A stretch of 64,000 bases of DNA from Streptomyces tsukubensis (GTDB lineage Bacteria > Actinomycetota > Actinomycetes > Streptomycetales > Streptomycetaceae): positions 4,402,001 through 4,466,000 of the forward strand of contig NZ_CP045178.1 in assembly GCF_009296025.1 (NCBI RefSeq). The letters run 5' to 3'. Under the pieces are notes generated by a model that saw nothing but the letters and a program-made list of their open reading frames with translations, searched no databases and had not been told where the DNA came from. Shown one piece after another: positions 54,974 to 63,067 of this stretch (the stretch's first letter is position 1; each line of letters opens with the position of its first letter). A program made the translations under genes and the position numbers.

Positions 54974-55882
54974 TCACCGGGGTTCCTCGTAAGATCCGTT
55001 CCAGCCCTCCGCCCCCTCGGGGTGGTGGAGCCGGTGCATGATCTCGTCGCCCTGTGCGACTCCGATGTCGCTGAGGACACGTGCCAGGTTGACTCCGACG
55101 AAGCCTCTGTCCTCCGGCGTCAGCGACTGGAGCGTCGCTGCGAGGGTGTGTTCCCAACTGGCCTCGCCGCCGAGGAGAGTCCGGTGGGTCACGGTCCATT
55201 CGAGCACGTCCTTCGCCTGTTCAGGCTGGTTCAGCAGCCAGAGCGCGGCCAGGCCGACGGGGCCGCCCGCGACCACTTCCCGGTAGAAGCGGTACGCCTC
55301 ACGGTGGGCTTCGCCGAACCCGGATGGCAGGGCGGGTTCGACACCCGCCCCGGGGGTGGGGAGGAACGCGGCCGGCGGGTCCAGGAACCAGTACGTGAGG
55401 CCGAAGCCGTCGATCACCCGTGGCCGACCGGGCGGTTCGACCTCGGTCGTGCCGAAGTGGGGCGGCGGCCGCCGTAGCGGGTCGGCAGCGCCGGGCAGGG
55501 TGGCGCTGTCACTGATGTGGCCGGCCACGAGGTGTCGTGCCCGTTCCTCGGTGAGCTGGTTCCTCGCAGCGTCGACCGGGTTGCTGATCCGCCAGGCGAC
55601 CCCGTACCTGGCAGGGTGCTTCGGCGGTCGGCGCGGGATGTCGACCGAGATCCGCCGTTCGGCGAGCGAGACCCACACGATGTCGAGGAAGTCCTGCTGA
55701 CGCACGGTACGCATGGTCGGCCGGGGATAGCCCCAGTAGTCGTCGCCGCGGGGCGGCACCATTCCGTCGACCCCGTTGGCCGCGAGAAACACCAGGGCCC
55801 GGTTCTCCTGCGCACCGAGGCGGAGCCGAAGCAACTGCCAGAAAGGTGAGGACGTCAGGGGCGCGATGAGCGGACTGGTCAT
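54974..55882 (-). CDS. Unknown protein coupled to the STAND-like ATPase
   Basis: 302 aa from the ATG at 55882, which overlaps the ATPase stop by four bases (ATGA). N-terminal half is mixed alpha/beta: SPFWQLLRLRLGAQENRALV, FLAANGVDGMVPPRGDDYWG, VSLAERRISVDIPRRPPKHP; the C-terminal half is helical: GEAHREAYRFYREVVAGGPV, GLAALWLLNQPEQAKDVLEW and TLAATLQSLTPEDRGFVGVN. No membrane helix and no family recognised. Strict coupling to the ATPase and cyclase-like genes suggests it is the third component of the same system. Confidence 0.65.
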   Translation of the reverse strand: MTSPLIAPLTSSPFWQLLRLRLGAQENRALVFLAANGVDGMVPPRGDDYWGYPRPTMRTVRQQDFLDIVWVSLAERRISVDIPRRPPKHPARYGVAWRISNPVDAARNQLTEERARHLVAGHISDSATLPGAADPLRRPPPHFGTTEVEPPGRPRVIDGFGLTYWFLDPPAAFLPTPGAGVEPALPSGFGEAHREAYRFYREVVAGGPVGLAALWLLNQPEQAKDVLEWTVTHRTLLGGEASWEHTLAATLQSLTPEDRGFVGVNLARVLSDIGVAQGDEIMHRLHHPEGAEGWNGSYEEPR

Positions 55883-57969
55883 GAGGCGAACCCTTCTACT
55901 GAGGAGGCCGTACGTACGCGATGGCGGCGCAGGAAGAAACGCAGGACGCCGCGGTTGGTTCGGGCCGTACGGGAAAGTGCGGAGAGGAAGCCCGGAAAGT
56001 CGGTCCGGCGCCGTTGGGCCGGGTCGCTCTCGATCCGGGACAGGCCCTGCGCCATCGCTTCGTGAGTGGCGGGGTCGTTCAAGGCTGTGACCACGAGATC
56101 GGTCGCCCGCTCGGGGTGGTCCGCGAGCAGGTCGGCGAGACGCACACGCCGTTCGCCCGGTGCTCCGGGCCGGGGGAAGGTCGAAGAGCTGACCCATACG
56201 ATGAAGTGAGCCGCCAGAGCGTGGTGCTGTGTGCCCGTAACGGCTCCCTGCCACTCTCGTAGGCGGTCAAGGACGAGGGCGTGGTTGACGTCCTCGGAGA
56301 GGAGGGTGCTCAAAGCGAAGGACACCGCGGTACGAAGTCGGTCCTCCAACTCCGCGTCCACACCGTTGAGTACGGAGTCCAGCAGCTTCAGGGCCACCGC
56401 CGGACGGGCCAGACCGTAGCCGCCCGCGCAGGTCTCCGCCACGGTGCAGCGCAGGGTGATGGATCCGGCGCGGCTCCATTGGCGCAATTGTTCCCGTACC
56501 GCGCTGGTGAGAGCGGGGTGCTGCACCATCTCGCCGAGCGCGTAGGCCACCAGACGGCGCTGCCAGCGTCTCTCCGACAGGGCGAAGGGATGCAGCTGGC
56601 GCAGCGTGTCCGGGCCGGTCGCGTGGGCCAGTACTTTCCCGATCGCCTGGCCCGCAGCCAGTTCGATGCCGGAATGGTGGGGAACCTCGCCCAAGGCCCG
56701 CCACAACAGGTCGGCCATGCCTTCGTAGTCGAGCCACAGACAGCGCAGCAGGGCGTCCGACCTGTGCCGGCCGGAGAACACGACCGGTTGGACCGGATAG
56801 CGCCGCCCGGATCCGAAGCGGAGCGGCAGTTGGTGTGCGCCGACGGCTTCCAGGCGCTCCTCGAAGGACGGCCCGAGAAGGTCACGTGCCGTTCGGTACC
56901 TCTCCGTGGCCGGTCCCCGCGTATCCCAGCGCTCAGGCGGCCCGGACGCGTCAGGTGCCTGGCCACCGCGTTCCTCGATGCGGGGGCGCAGAATCGCGCT
57001 GAACTTCTCAAGGACCGTACGGTCCTGTTGTGAGAGCAGCGAGATCGCCGCCATCAAGGAGAGTCTGTCGGCCCGGCCGCTCGCTTCCGCCAGCGCCTTC
57101 CGGGCCGCCGTGATGCTGCCGGCCCGCAGATCGTCGAGAACGGACGCGGCTGACTCTCCGGATACGACGAGGTCACGCAGTCCCTCCGCCACTTCGACAC
57201 CGTCCTGCGGCAGCGGATGGGCGCGCAGATAGTCGGCGAAGTCGTCGGACGCGAGGTGCCCCAACGCTTCGGCGCTCTGCTCGCTGGTCAGTCTGCCCGT
57301 GGCGGGCATGGTCCTCAGCCGCTTGGAGGCAACCTCGACCGGCGACGGCGGGAGGTGTACGACCTGCCAGGGCACCGTGTCGACCGGGAGCGTCGTCTCC
57401 GAACGGACAGTGACGACCAGATGGGCACCCGATTGACGCAACAGCTCGGCCAGCCCGGTGAGCACGACCTCGCCGAGCGAGTCGGCAGCCGCCGGTGACA
57501 GCCCCTGCAGCAGATAGCCACGCCCATCGGTCGGACGCCAGCGCGAGAGGTCGTCGGGCGAGTCGAGGCCGATGATGCCGCCGACTCCGTGCCGCTCCGC
57601 GAGCAAGGCGAATGCCGCGGTACTGGCGCCGGTCCCACTGCCGGCCCTCAACACCAGGATGCGGCTGTCCAGTACCTTTCGACACCGGGTGAAGGCGGCT
57701 GGTTCGGCAAATCCGCGCAAGCGGGCGCGGACGTCATCCGCGGGGTAGGGGCCCTCCCGTAGCCGTGGCGGGATGACGAGGTCCGCCACGGACTCATCGA
57801 GCGTGGCTCCGTTGATGACGGTGAGGTTCCCGCCGACGGCTCCCATGACTTGGGCGCCTTGGCGCAAACGCTGCTGGTTGTCGCGGTAGAGGTCCCTGAC
57901 ATCCACTGGACCGTCGGCCTCCGGGCCGCCCGCGCCCGCATCCGCGTCCGTACCGGCGTCGGCGCTCAC
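55879..57969 (-). CDS. STAND-like ATPase with degenerate P-loop and N-terminal GAxVMGxVG motif
   Basis: 696 aa from the GTG at 57969, overlapping the cyclase-like gene stop by four bases. At 38-50 it has GAQVMGAVGGNLT, matching GAAVMGNVGRDVT in that protein. The nucleotide site is ILVLRAGSGTGAST (104-117), in which the Walker Lys is missing (GTGAST), so ATP hydrolysis is doubtful. The next strand is VGGIIGLDSPDDLSRWRPTD; LVVTVRSETTLPVD is a sensor-like strand. Residues 230-690 are helical repeats: FADYLRAHPLPQDGVEVAEG, RRWQRRLVAYALGEMVQHPA, AVALKLLDSVLNGVDAELED. Probably a scaffold that meets its partner via the motif. Confidence 0.65.
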   Translation of the reverse strand: MSADAGTDADAGAGGPEADGPVDVRDLYRDNQQRLRQGAQVMGAVGGNLTVINGATLDESVADLVIPPRLREGPYPADDVRARLRGFAEPAAFTRCRKVLDSRILVLRAGSGTGASTAAFALLAERHGVGGIIGLDSPDDLSRWRPTDGRGYLLQGLSPAAADSLGEVVLTGLAELLRQSGAHLVVTVRSETTLPVDTVPWQVVHLPPSPVEVASKRLRTMPATGRLTSEQSAEALGHLASDDFADYLRAHPLPQDGVEVAEGLRDLVVSGESAASVLDDLRAGSITAARKALAEASGRADRLSLMAAISLLSQQDRTVLEKFSAILRPRIEERGGQAPDASGPPERWDTRGPATERYRTARDLLGPSFEERLEAVGAHQLPLRFGSGRRYPVQPVVFSGRHRSDALLRCLWLDYEGMADLLWRALGEVPHHSGIELAAGQAIGKVLAHATGPDTLRQLHPFALSERRWQRRLVAYALGEMVQHPALTSAVREQLRQWSRAGSITLRCTVAETCAGGYGLARPAVALKLLDSVLNGVDAELEDRLRTAVSFALSTLLSEDVNHALVLDRLREWQGAVTGTQHHALAAHFIVWVSSSTFPRPGAPGERRVRLADLLADHPERATDLVVTALNDPATHEAMAQGLSRIESDPAQRRRTDFPGFLSALSRTARTNRGVLRFFLRRHRVRTASSVEGFAS

Positions 57970-58874
57970 CGGTCCCCTCCGGCCCCGCCGACCTGCTTGT
58001 CACCCTTCACGTTGTCGCCGCTGCCCCAGTGCTGGTTGGTGCCGCGGTACGAGGTGGATCCGCCCCTGTACGTGACGTCCCGTCCGACGTTCCCCATCAC
58101 GGCGGCGCCTTCGCCCACGTGCTGCTTGTTGCCGCTGTACCGGGTGCCGGGCCGTGCGACCGGGTCCTGCTCCCGCTCGGTGGATTCGCTGCCCCGCGCT
58201 GCGGCTTCGTCGCGCGGTCGGACACCTGCCTGTACGAGGTTTCCGGACGGCGACGGGACGTACAGCCAGGCCCGCTGCGAGAAGTTCTTGCCCTCCACGG
58301 TGGCCGGCACCTCCACACAGCGGTCCGGGTGCAGTCCGGTGTACGCGCTGAGCACGACGTCCTCGTAGACGCGCTCGGAGATGACCGCCGCCAGGTGGGT
58401 GACCTCTTCACTCGCCGCCGCCATGATGGCTTTGACCGGGCGGGAGTCCAGGAGTCGGTGCGTGTCGTTGCGGGCCGTGCCGTTGCCGTCGCCGGGGTTG
58501 TCCGCGTCCGGTAGCGGTCCTAGGTGGACGCTGGCCCGGAGCCGGATGCGGGGGCCGACGCTCTGCCTGTTGTATGCGCCGAGGATGTCGTCCAGCACGC
58601 CCAGGAACGGCCAGAGGACGAAGGGCAGCAACGCCGGGTCGAAGCCGAACACCACGCCGTCACCGGTGTTGGCCGGAAACCGCTTCGAGTCACGCAGCTC
58701 ATGAAGCCCGGCATGCTCCAGCGCCTGGTCGACCAGTTCGGGGATCAACTGGCTCACCGGCCCGTGCTGCACGGCGGGCAGGCCCGTGAAGTCCTTCGCG
58801 TCAACGGCGAACAGGGCGCGGTAGGGAGGCAGGGAGCGGCTCTCGGAATATGGGACGGGAACGGGCGTGGACAT
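57966..58874 (-). CDS. Class III nucleotidyl cyclase-like protein with C-terminal interaction tail
   Basis: 302 aa from the ATG at 58874, with AGGAGGAGATCCCGC upstream. Cyclase core at 18-205: YRALFAVDAKDFTGL (Asp25), RFPANTGDGVVFGFDPALLP (Asp72), RIRLRASVHLGPLP and VTHLAAVISERVYEDVVLSA. Asp25 and Asp72 occupy the two metal positions. The substrate base cannot be read from the sequence. Class III cyclases make cAMP/cGMP, and Pycsar enzymes make cCMP/cUMP in phage defence. The tail (249-302) is Gly/Asn/Gln-rich with GEGAAVMGNVGRDVTYRGGS. It lies between a Crp/Fnr gene and the ATPase. Confidence 0.72.
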   Translation of the reverse strand: MSTPVPVPYSESRSLPPYRALFAVDAKDFTGLPAVQHGPVSQLIPELVDQALEHAGLHELRDSKRFPANTGDGVVFGFDPALLPFVLWPFLGVLDDILGAYNRQSVGPRIRLRASVHLGPLPDADNPGDGNGTARNDTHRLLDSRPVKAIMAAASEEVTHLAAVISERVYEDVVLSAYTGLHPDRCVEVPATVEGKNFSQRAWLYVPSPSGNLVQAGVRPRDEAAARGSESTEREQDPVARPGTRYSGNKQHVGEGAAVMGNVGRDVTYRGGSTSYRGTNQHWGSGDNVKGDKQVGGAGGDR

Positions 58875-59082
58875 GCGGGATCTCCTCCTGGAAGCGGGGC
58901 AGGGACGAAGCCGGTGGCCGGCTGCTTCGAGGTTCTGTCGGATCCGTCCGTCCGACTGCACAGTGGAGTGCGCTTGGTGGGTGTCCCACGTCACAGTGGC
59001 GTGTGTTCATCGGAGGAGCCCGCCCTCGGGCGGGTAGCGCTCAGTCAGCCGAGGGGAAGAGAAGACGATCGTTGTCGTGGTT

Positions 59083-59117
59083 CACGTGGTTCACGTGGTT
59101 CACGTGGTTCACGTGGC
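59083..59117. repeat. 9-bp tandem repeat at the end of a Crp-like gene
   Basis: TTCACGTGG about four times; the Crp-like gene's stop codon lies in the last copy, so slippage could change its C-terminus. Confidence 0.8.
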
Positions 59118-59753
59118 GCTCGTCGCCCAGTCGCGCAGCACCTTCATGTCCTTGATGACGATCGCCCGGCGGGCCGTCTCGACCGCGCCGGATTCCCGTA
59201 GCCGTTGCAGTCCTGTGATGGCGGCGTTGCGGGTCACACCGATCGCCTGTGCGATCTCCTCCTGGCTCAGGCCGGTCAGTCTCACGACATCGGACTCGGC
59301 CCCGGACGTGGTGAGTTCGACCAGACGCAGTAGCGCCCGCGCCAACCGTACGACCACTGGCAGGGTCAGCAGTTCGGCGCGGTGTGCGTCGGACTCGCGC
59401 AGTCGGGAGAGGGCCTGGCGCATCAAGTCCATGACAAGTCCGCGCTGTTCGACGAACCAGCGGAACCTCTCCGCTTCCAGTACGACGGCCGTGCAGGGGG
59501 TGAGCGAGACCACTTCCGCTGTGCGCGGGGTGCCGTTGAAGACGGACACCTCACCCAGCAGATCGCCGGGCCCTCGGAAGGCCAGCCAGGTCATGGCTCC
59601 GCCCGGCTCCCGGCACACGACCTTGGCCAGGCCGCCGGTGAGAGCGAGCAGATGCGTTCCCGCGGCGCCCTGCCTCAGCATCACGCTGCGCTCGCGAAAA
59701 GTACGGGTGGTTCCCTGCCCCAGCAGCTCACGCCATGCCTCGTCCGACAGCAC
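59109..59753 (-). CDS. Crp/Fnr-family regulator 1
   Basis: 214 aa from the GTG at 59753, with GAGGAAGGCGACAG upstream; a TTG at 59795 would add 14 residues. cNMP-binding beta roll: SVMLRQGAAGTHLLALTGGL, AFRGPGDLLGEVSVFNGTPR and TAEVVSLTPCTAVVLEAERF, keeping the GE...PRTA phosphate-cassette pattern. C-terminal HTH: TGLSQEEIAQAIGVTRNAAI then TGLQRLRESGAV. It lies 234 bp upstream of, and in the same direction as, a cyclase-like gene, and back to back with a second Crp gene. A regulator that senses the neighbouring cyclase's product is an attractive inference. Confidence 0.86.
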   Translation of the reverse strand: MLSDEAWRELLGQGTTRTFRERSVMLRQGAAGTHLLALTGGLAKVVCREPGGAMTWLAFRGPGDLLGEVSVFNGTPRTAEVVSLTPCTAVVLEAERFRWFVEQRGLVMDLMRQALSRLRESDAHRAELLTLPVVVRLARALLRLVELTTSGAESDVVRLTGLSQEEIAQAIGVTRNAAITGLQRLRESGAVETARRAIVIKDMKVLRDWATSAT

Positions 59754-60100
59754 CTGTCGCCTTCCTCGTCCGCCCTGTGCGCGAGACGCCTTCAACCCGG
59801 CCCGCTCTCATGAGTTCTACGCGGGGCCGACCGCTCCCGCCGCGATTCGGACGACCTTGTCCGAGAACGGCTGAAGCCCGCACGTCACCACGCGGGTCGC
59901 TATGACGTCGGCGGCGTCGGGATGCCCCACGAACCAGGCCGGCCCATCCGGGTCGATGACCACGGCCCCACGCGGATGGCGCCGACGCGCCGCACCATGC
60001 GCACGCACCACGCCGGACGCTCCTCGCACGCTCTTTTTGCTCGGATCCGGGCCTGATTCCCTGATCGGGACAGCACTTGGGCTCGACCACGAGGTGGGGT
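59754..60100. promoter_or_regulatory. Divergent promoter region of two Crp-like genes
   Basis: About 350 bp between the two regulators. I do not see a classical TGTGA-N6-TCACA site. Both promoters must lie here. Confidence 0.4.
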
Positions 60101-60835
60101 ATGGAGCGCGCGACCCAGAGGACAGCACAGCGCGGTACGTATGGCATCGGCGACCGGCAGCCTTCCCGCTTCCTCGGCAGCCTGTCGGAGGAGGCCAGGA
60201 AAGAACTGCTGAGTATCGGTTCCCCGCAGCAGTATCCGCCCGGAGCGAAGATCTTCGTGGAAGGGGCACCGGGCGATTGCCTGATGCTCTTGGAGACCGG
60301 CTACGTGAAGGTCACCAGGAAGCGCGCCAACGGGTATGAGGCCTTGATCGCCATCCGGGTCGGCGGAGACGTGCTCGGGGAGATGGCCGTGATCGACGAT
60401 GTGCCCAGGTTGGCCACGGTGACGGCGGGTGAGGACATCGACGTACACGTCATCCAACGCCGAGCGCTGCAGAAATTCCTCGGCAAGTATCCCGAGACCA
60501 CCCTTCACATCATGCGACTCAGCAACCGTCGCCTGCACAGCGCGAATACCTGGCGCATCGTGATCGGCGAGTTCCCGGTTCGCGTACGGCTCGCCCGGGT
60601 GCTCGCCGAACTCGCCGAGAACCACGGTAAGCCCCTCGGCTCGCGCACTCTGATCTGCATCGAGCTCACGCAGACCGAACTTGCGGCGCTCGTCGGATCA
60701 GGAGTGAGGGCGGTGCAGCAGGAGCTGGCAAGGCTCCGTGCCGATGGGATTGTGGGGACCAAGTACCGGGAGACGTCGGTGCTCAAGCCGGACCTCCTCC
60801 GGGCGATCGGACTCCTGCCGCCGATCGGTCGCTGA
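60101..60835 (+). CDS. Crp/Fnr-family regulator 2
   Basis: 244 aa from the ATG at 60101 (CGAGGTGGGGT upstream). Beta roll: YPPGAKIFVEGAPGDCLMLL, ETGYVKVTRKRANGYEALIA, then IRVGGDVLGEMAVIDDVPRL and ATVTAGEDIDVHVIQR. The GEMAVIDDVPRLAT cassette closely fits the cyclic-nucleotide pocket of Crp (Glu then Arg-x-Ala/Ser). HTH: LTQTELAALVGSGVRAVQQE then LARLRADGIV. A 114-bp gap separates it from the second cyclase-like gene. Confidence 0.88.
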   Translation: MERATQRTAQRGTYGIGDRQPSRFLGSLSEEARKELLSIGSPQQYPPGAKIFVEGAPGDCLMLLETGYVKVTRKRANGYEALIAIRVGGDVLGEMAVIDDVPRLATVTAGEDIDVHVIQRRALQKFLGKYPETTLHIMRLSNRRLHSANTWRIVIGEFPVRVRLARVLAELAENHGKPLGSRTLICIELTQTELAALVGSGVRAVQQELARLRADGIVGTKYRETSVLKPDLLRAIGLLPPIGR

Positions 60836-60949
60836 CAAGAACCGAATCCCGCATTTTTGCGGCTCGTACGGAGAGCCCTGCGTGTCGGAAGCACAGTTGG
60901 CGTCCAGCACCACCGACTATCCGAACTCATCGAGTAGGTGATGGTTCAC

Positions 60950-61741
60950 ATGACGTCGCAGCCGACCGTCCGGTCAGGGGACAAGCCCTGGCCGGTTGAC
61001 GACCGCCGCCTCTGCCTGGCGGCGGACATCGAGCAGTACAGCCGCTTCGACACCCCGGGCCAGCGGACCGCACAGGCGCAGCTCGCCCGGGTGCTGAGGG
61101 CGGCAGCCGAACGCAGCGGGCTGGACCACGGCACGTGGTCCGTTCAGCCGCAGGGCGACATGGAGTTCGCGGTCCTCCCGGCCGGCACTTCTGAGCAAGT
61201 GGTGCTGGGTGAGTACGTCACCCACCTTGCGGCCGAACTCGGCCGCTACAACGCCACTCGCCGGCCCGCCAGGCGGATGCGGCTTCGGCTGGCCATCGAC
61301 ACCGGCGTGGCCGCCACCGCTGCCCTGGGCTTCTCCGGCCCAGCCCCGATCGCTGTGGCCCGCTACCTGAACGCACCCGAGGTGAAGCGGGCCCTGGAGG
61401 TCACCGGGTCGGCGAACCTGGCCGTGGTGATCTCCGATCGGCTCTACCAGGATGTGGTGCGCTCGCGGTTCCACGGACACGACCCGGAGCAGTATCGCCG
61501 TATCCACGTCGAGCAGAAGAGGTTCGCCGGGTATGGCTGGGTCCGGTTGCCCGGTGTGAATCCGCAGGATGCGGAGGAGCCCTGGCCGGACGCGCCGGGG
61601 GGTGGGCCACGGCCCCCGGCGCGTCCGGCGGAAGCGGAACGGCCTAGCTTCGTCCAACAGGGCGTCCACGGCACTGCCGTCCAGGGCGTGATCCACGGGT
61701 CCGTTGTCCACGGGGTGGTGCCTGGCGGGGCAGGCCGATGA
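60950..61741 (+). CDS. Class III nucleotidyl cyclase-like protein 2
   Basis: 263 aa from the ATG at 60950, with GAGTAGGTGATGG before it; ATG 60941 and GTG 60938 are alternatives. Core: RRLCLAADIEQYSRFDTPGQ (metal Asp26), WSVQPQGDMEFAVLPAGT (Asp70), ARRMRLRLAIDTGVAATAA and GSANLAVVISDRLYQDVVRS. The layout resembles the first cyclase of the locus. After a Pro-rich linker the tail (235-263) reads VQQGVHGTAVQGVIHGSVVH, which resembles the linker of the STAND protein at 47.9-50.4 kb (VLHGPSVQARDIHGGI). It overlaps the next gene by ATGA. Confidence 0.72.
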   Translation: MTSQPTVRSGDKPWPVDDRRLCLAADIEQYSRFDTPGQRTAQAQLARVLRAAAERSGLDHGTWSVQPQGDMEFAVLPAGTSEQVVLGEYVTHLAAELGRYNATRRPARRMRLRLAIDTGVAATAALGFSGPAPIAVARYLNAPEVKRALEVTGSANLAVVISDRLYQDVVRSRFHGHDPEQYRRIHVEQKRFAGYGWVRLPGVNPQDAEEPWPDAPGGGPRPPARPAEAERPSFVQQGVHGTAVQGVIHGSVVHGVVPGGAGR

Positions 61742-62025
61742 CCGGCATCCCGCCTGCGGAAGGCTGCGCCTCCTGCGGGAACACGGCAGGCGGCTACCGT
61801 CAGCAGGACACTCGGGGCCTCTCCGTCCAGGGCCGGACCGGCGACGTCTACTACTACGCCACCGCCTGCGACCACCGCTCCGCCGCGAGCGCGCGGCGGT
61901 ACACGGCCGGTTTCTCGCCGGCCCCCTACGAGACGCTGCGCGAAGAGTTGCACCGGATCGCTTGGGCTTGCTCACGCATCGTGGGCGGTATGGGCGACGA
62001 TGCGGAAGGTTCACCATGGGACTGA
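61738..62025 (+). CDS. Small unknown protein in the cyclase operon
   Basis: 95 aa, overlapping the cyclase-like gene by four bases (ATGA). MTGIPPAEGCASCGNTAGGY contains a CxxC that could bind zinc with the later CDH; then TGDVYYYATACDHRSAASAR and YETLREELHRIAWACSRIVG. No family recognised. Its 3' end overlaps the next start by ten bases. Confidence 0.6.
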   Translation: MTGIPPAEGCASCGNTAGGYRQQDTRGLSVQGRTGDVYYYATACDHRSAASARRYTAGFSPAPYETLREELHRIAWACSRIVGGMGDDAEGSPWD

Positions 62026-62762
62026 TCCCCTACAACCGGGTGTTCGATGTGCTGGAGCAACGATTCCGGCTCGCCGAACTGCCCTTCTCCGTCACCACGG
62101 CCGAGGGCCCGATCCGGCTCTCAGCCCTGTCGGCCAGGCGGGCGCTGTACGGCAGGTCGTCAACCCCGCACCTTCGCGAGGAGATCTGGCGCGAGGCCGT
62201 CGACGCGGCGCAGCGTGACACCGGCGCGGCCGGATCTGAACGGCTGCTGGCACTCTGGCTGGCCTTGCCCGCCATGCGGCGCACCTTCTATCGGATCGCG
62301 AACCGGTGGTCGATCGACTAGCGGGAGCTCGAATCCGAGTCTTTGCTCGCCCTACTGACGGTACTCGCGGACGTGGACCCGCGGACCCATGAGGCGGGGG
62401 ATGCCCTGCTGCGCCCCGCCATCAACCGGGTCTGGGCGTTCGCCCGCGCCCGTACTCGGGAGCGACCGGTGGCGGACATCGGGGCGTTGGCCGTCGCTCA
62501 CCTCTCCGTGGAGTCCCCCGCGGAGTCGCCGGTCGGTGGCTGGCATGACGGCTGGGAGCTGCGGGTGTAGCCACCCTCCCAGCCCGACGGCCTGTCGGCG
62601 ACTGTGCGGTTCAGCGTCGCACCGGATCGGCTGGAGAGCTTCAGGCTGGGCGAGCTGGCAGGCCACTTGGGTCTCGGAGACATTGTGCACCGGGCACGGC
62701 GTCCGAGCGAGGGCAGCCGCATCGGCACCCTGTCGCTGCGTCCGGCAGGAGGGCGGCGATGA
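62016..62762 (+). pseudogene. 248-codon gene with two in-frame amber (TAG) codons
   Basis: One frame is maintained from the ATG at 62016 to the TGA at 62760-62762, broken only by TAG at 62319-62321 and TAG at 62568-62570. The parts read MGLIPYNRVFDVLEQRFRLA and ALPAMRRTFYRIANRWSID; RELESESLLALLTVLADVDP and AINRVWAFARARTRERPVAD; and PPSQPDGLSATVRFSVAPDR with IGTLSLRPAGGRR. The end overlaps the next ATG as ATGA, as for intact neighbours. It may be a young pseudogene (CAG to TAG twice) or be read through. From memory, a conserved streptomycete regulatory protein of unknown role. Confidence 0.65.
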
Positions 62763-63067
62763 CCCCACGCTCCAGGACCTGGCTGTCGTTCGGCGAGGCA
62801 TTCGACCTGCCACTGGTCGTCGACCTGCGCACAGCCGCCCGCGCGCTCGGGCTCTGTCCCGCCACCGCGTACAAGCTCATCCACCAGGGCGGTTTCCCCT
62901 GCCGGTTGCTGCGCCTCGGGTGGCAGTACCGGATTCCCACCGCCGACCTGCCTTGGGCACTTGGGATCGAGGAGCGCCCGGTCTACCTGGCTGATCTGCA
63001 AGCCGGCGCCGACCTAGATGAACAGAGCCATGCGGCAACAGAGTTCGAGACGGAGGACTACGCATGA
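62759..63067 (+). CDS. Excisionase-like helix-turn-helix protein
   Basis: 102 aa. HTH: VVDLRTAARALGLCPATAYK then LIHQGGFPCRLLRLGWQYRI and PTADLPWALGIE, the MerR/Xis winged-helix pattern with the R/Y-IP wing. Begins MTPRSRTWLSFGEAFDLPLV; ends with an acidic tail. Linked by ATGA overlaps on both sides, so it is translated with the cyclase operon and may regulate it. There is no integrase beside it. Confidence 0.8.
   Translation: MTPRSRTWLSFGEAFDLPLVVDLRTAARALGLCPATAYKLIHQGGFPCRLLRLGWQYRIPTADLPWALGIEERPVYLADLQAGADLDEQSHAATEFETEDYA

Noticed and set aside
59754..60100. Crp palindrome TGTGA-N6-TCACA between the two Crp genes
   Set aside because: Looked for and not found; only weak TGACGTC/CACGTCA-like pieces are present.
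62016..62762. Pyrrolysine-type recoding of the two amber codons
   Set aside because: No pyl genes or amber tRNA are visible in the window; nonsense mutation or ordinary read-through is simpler.
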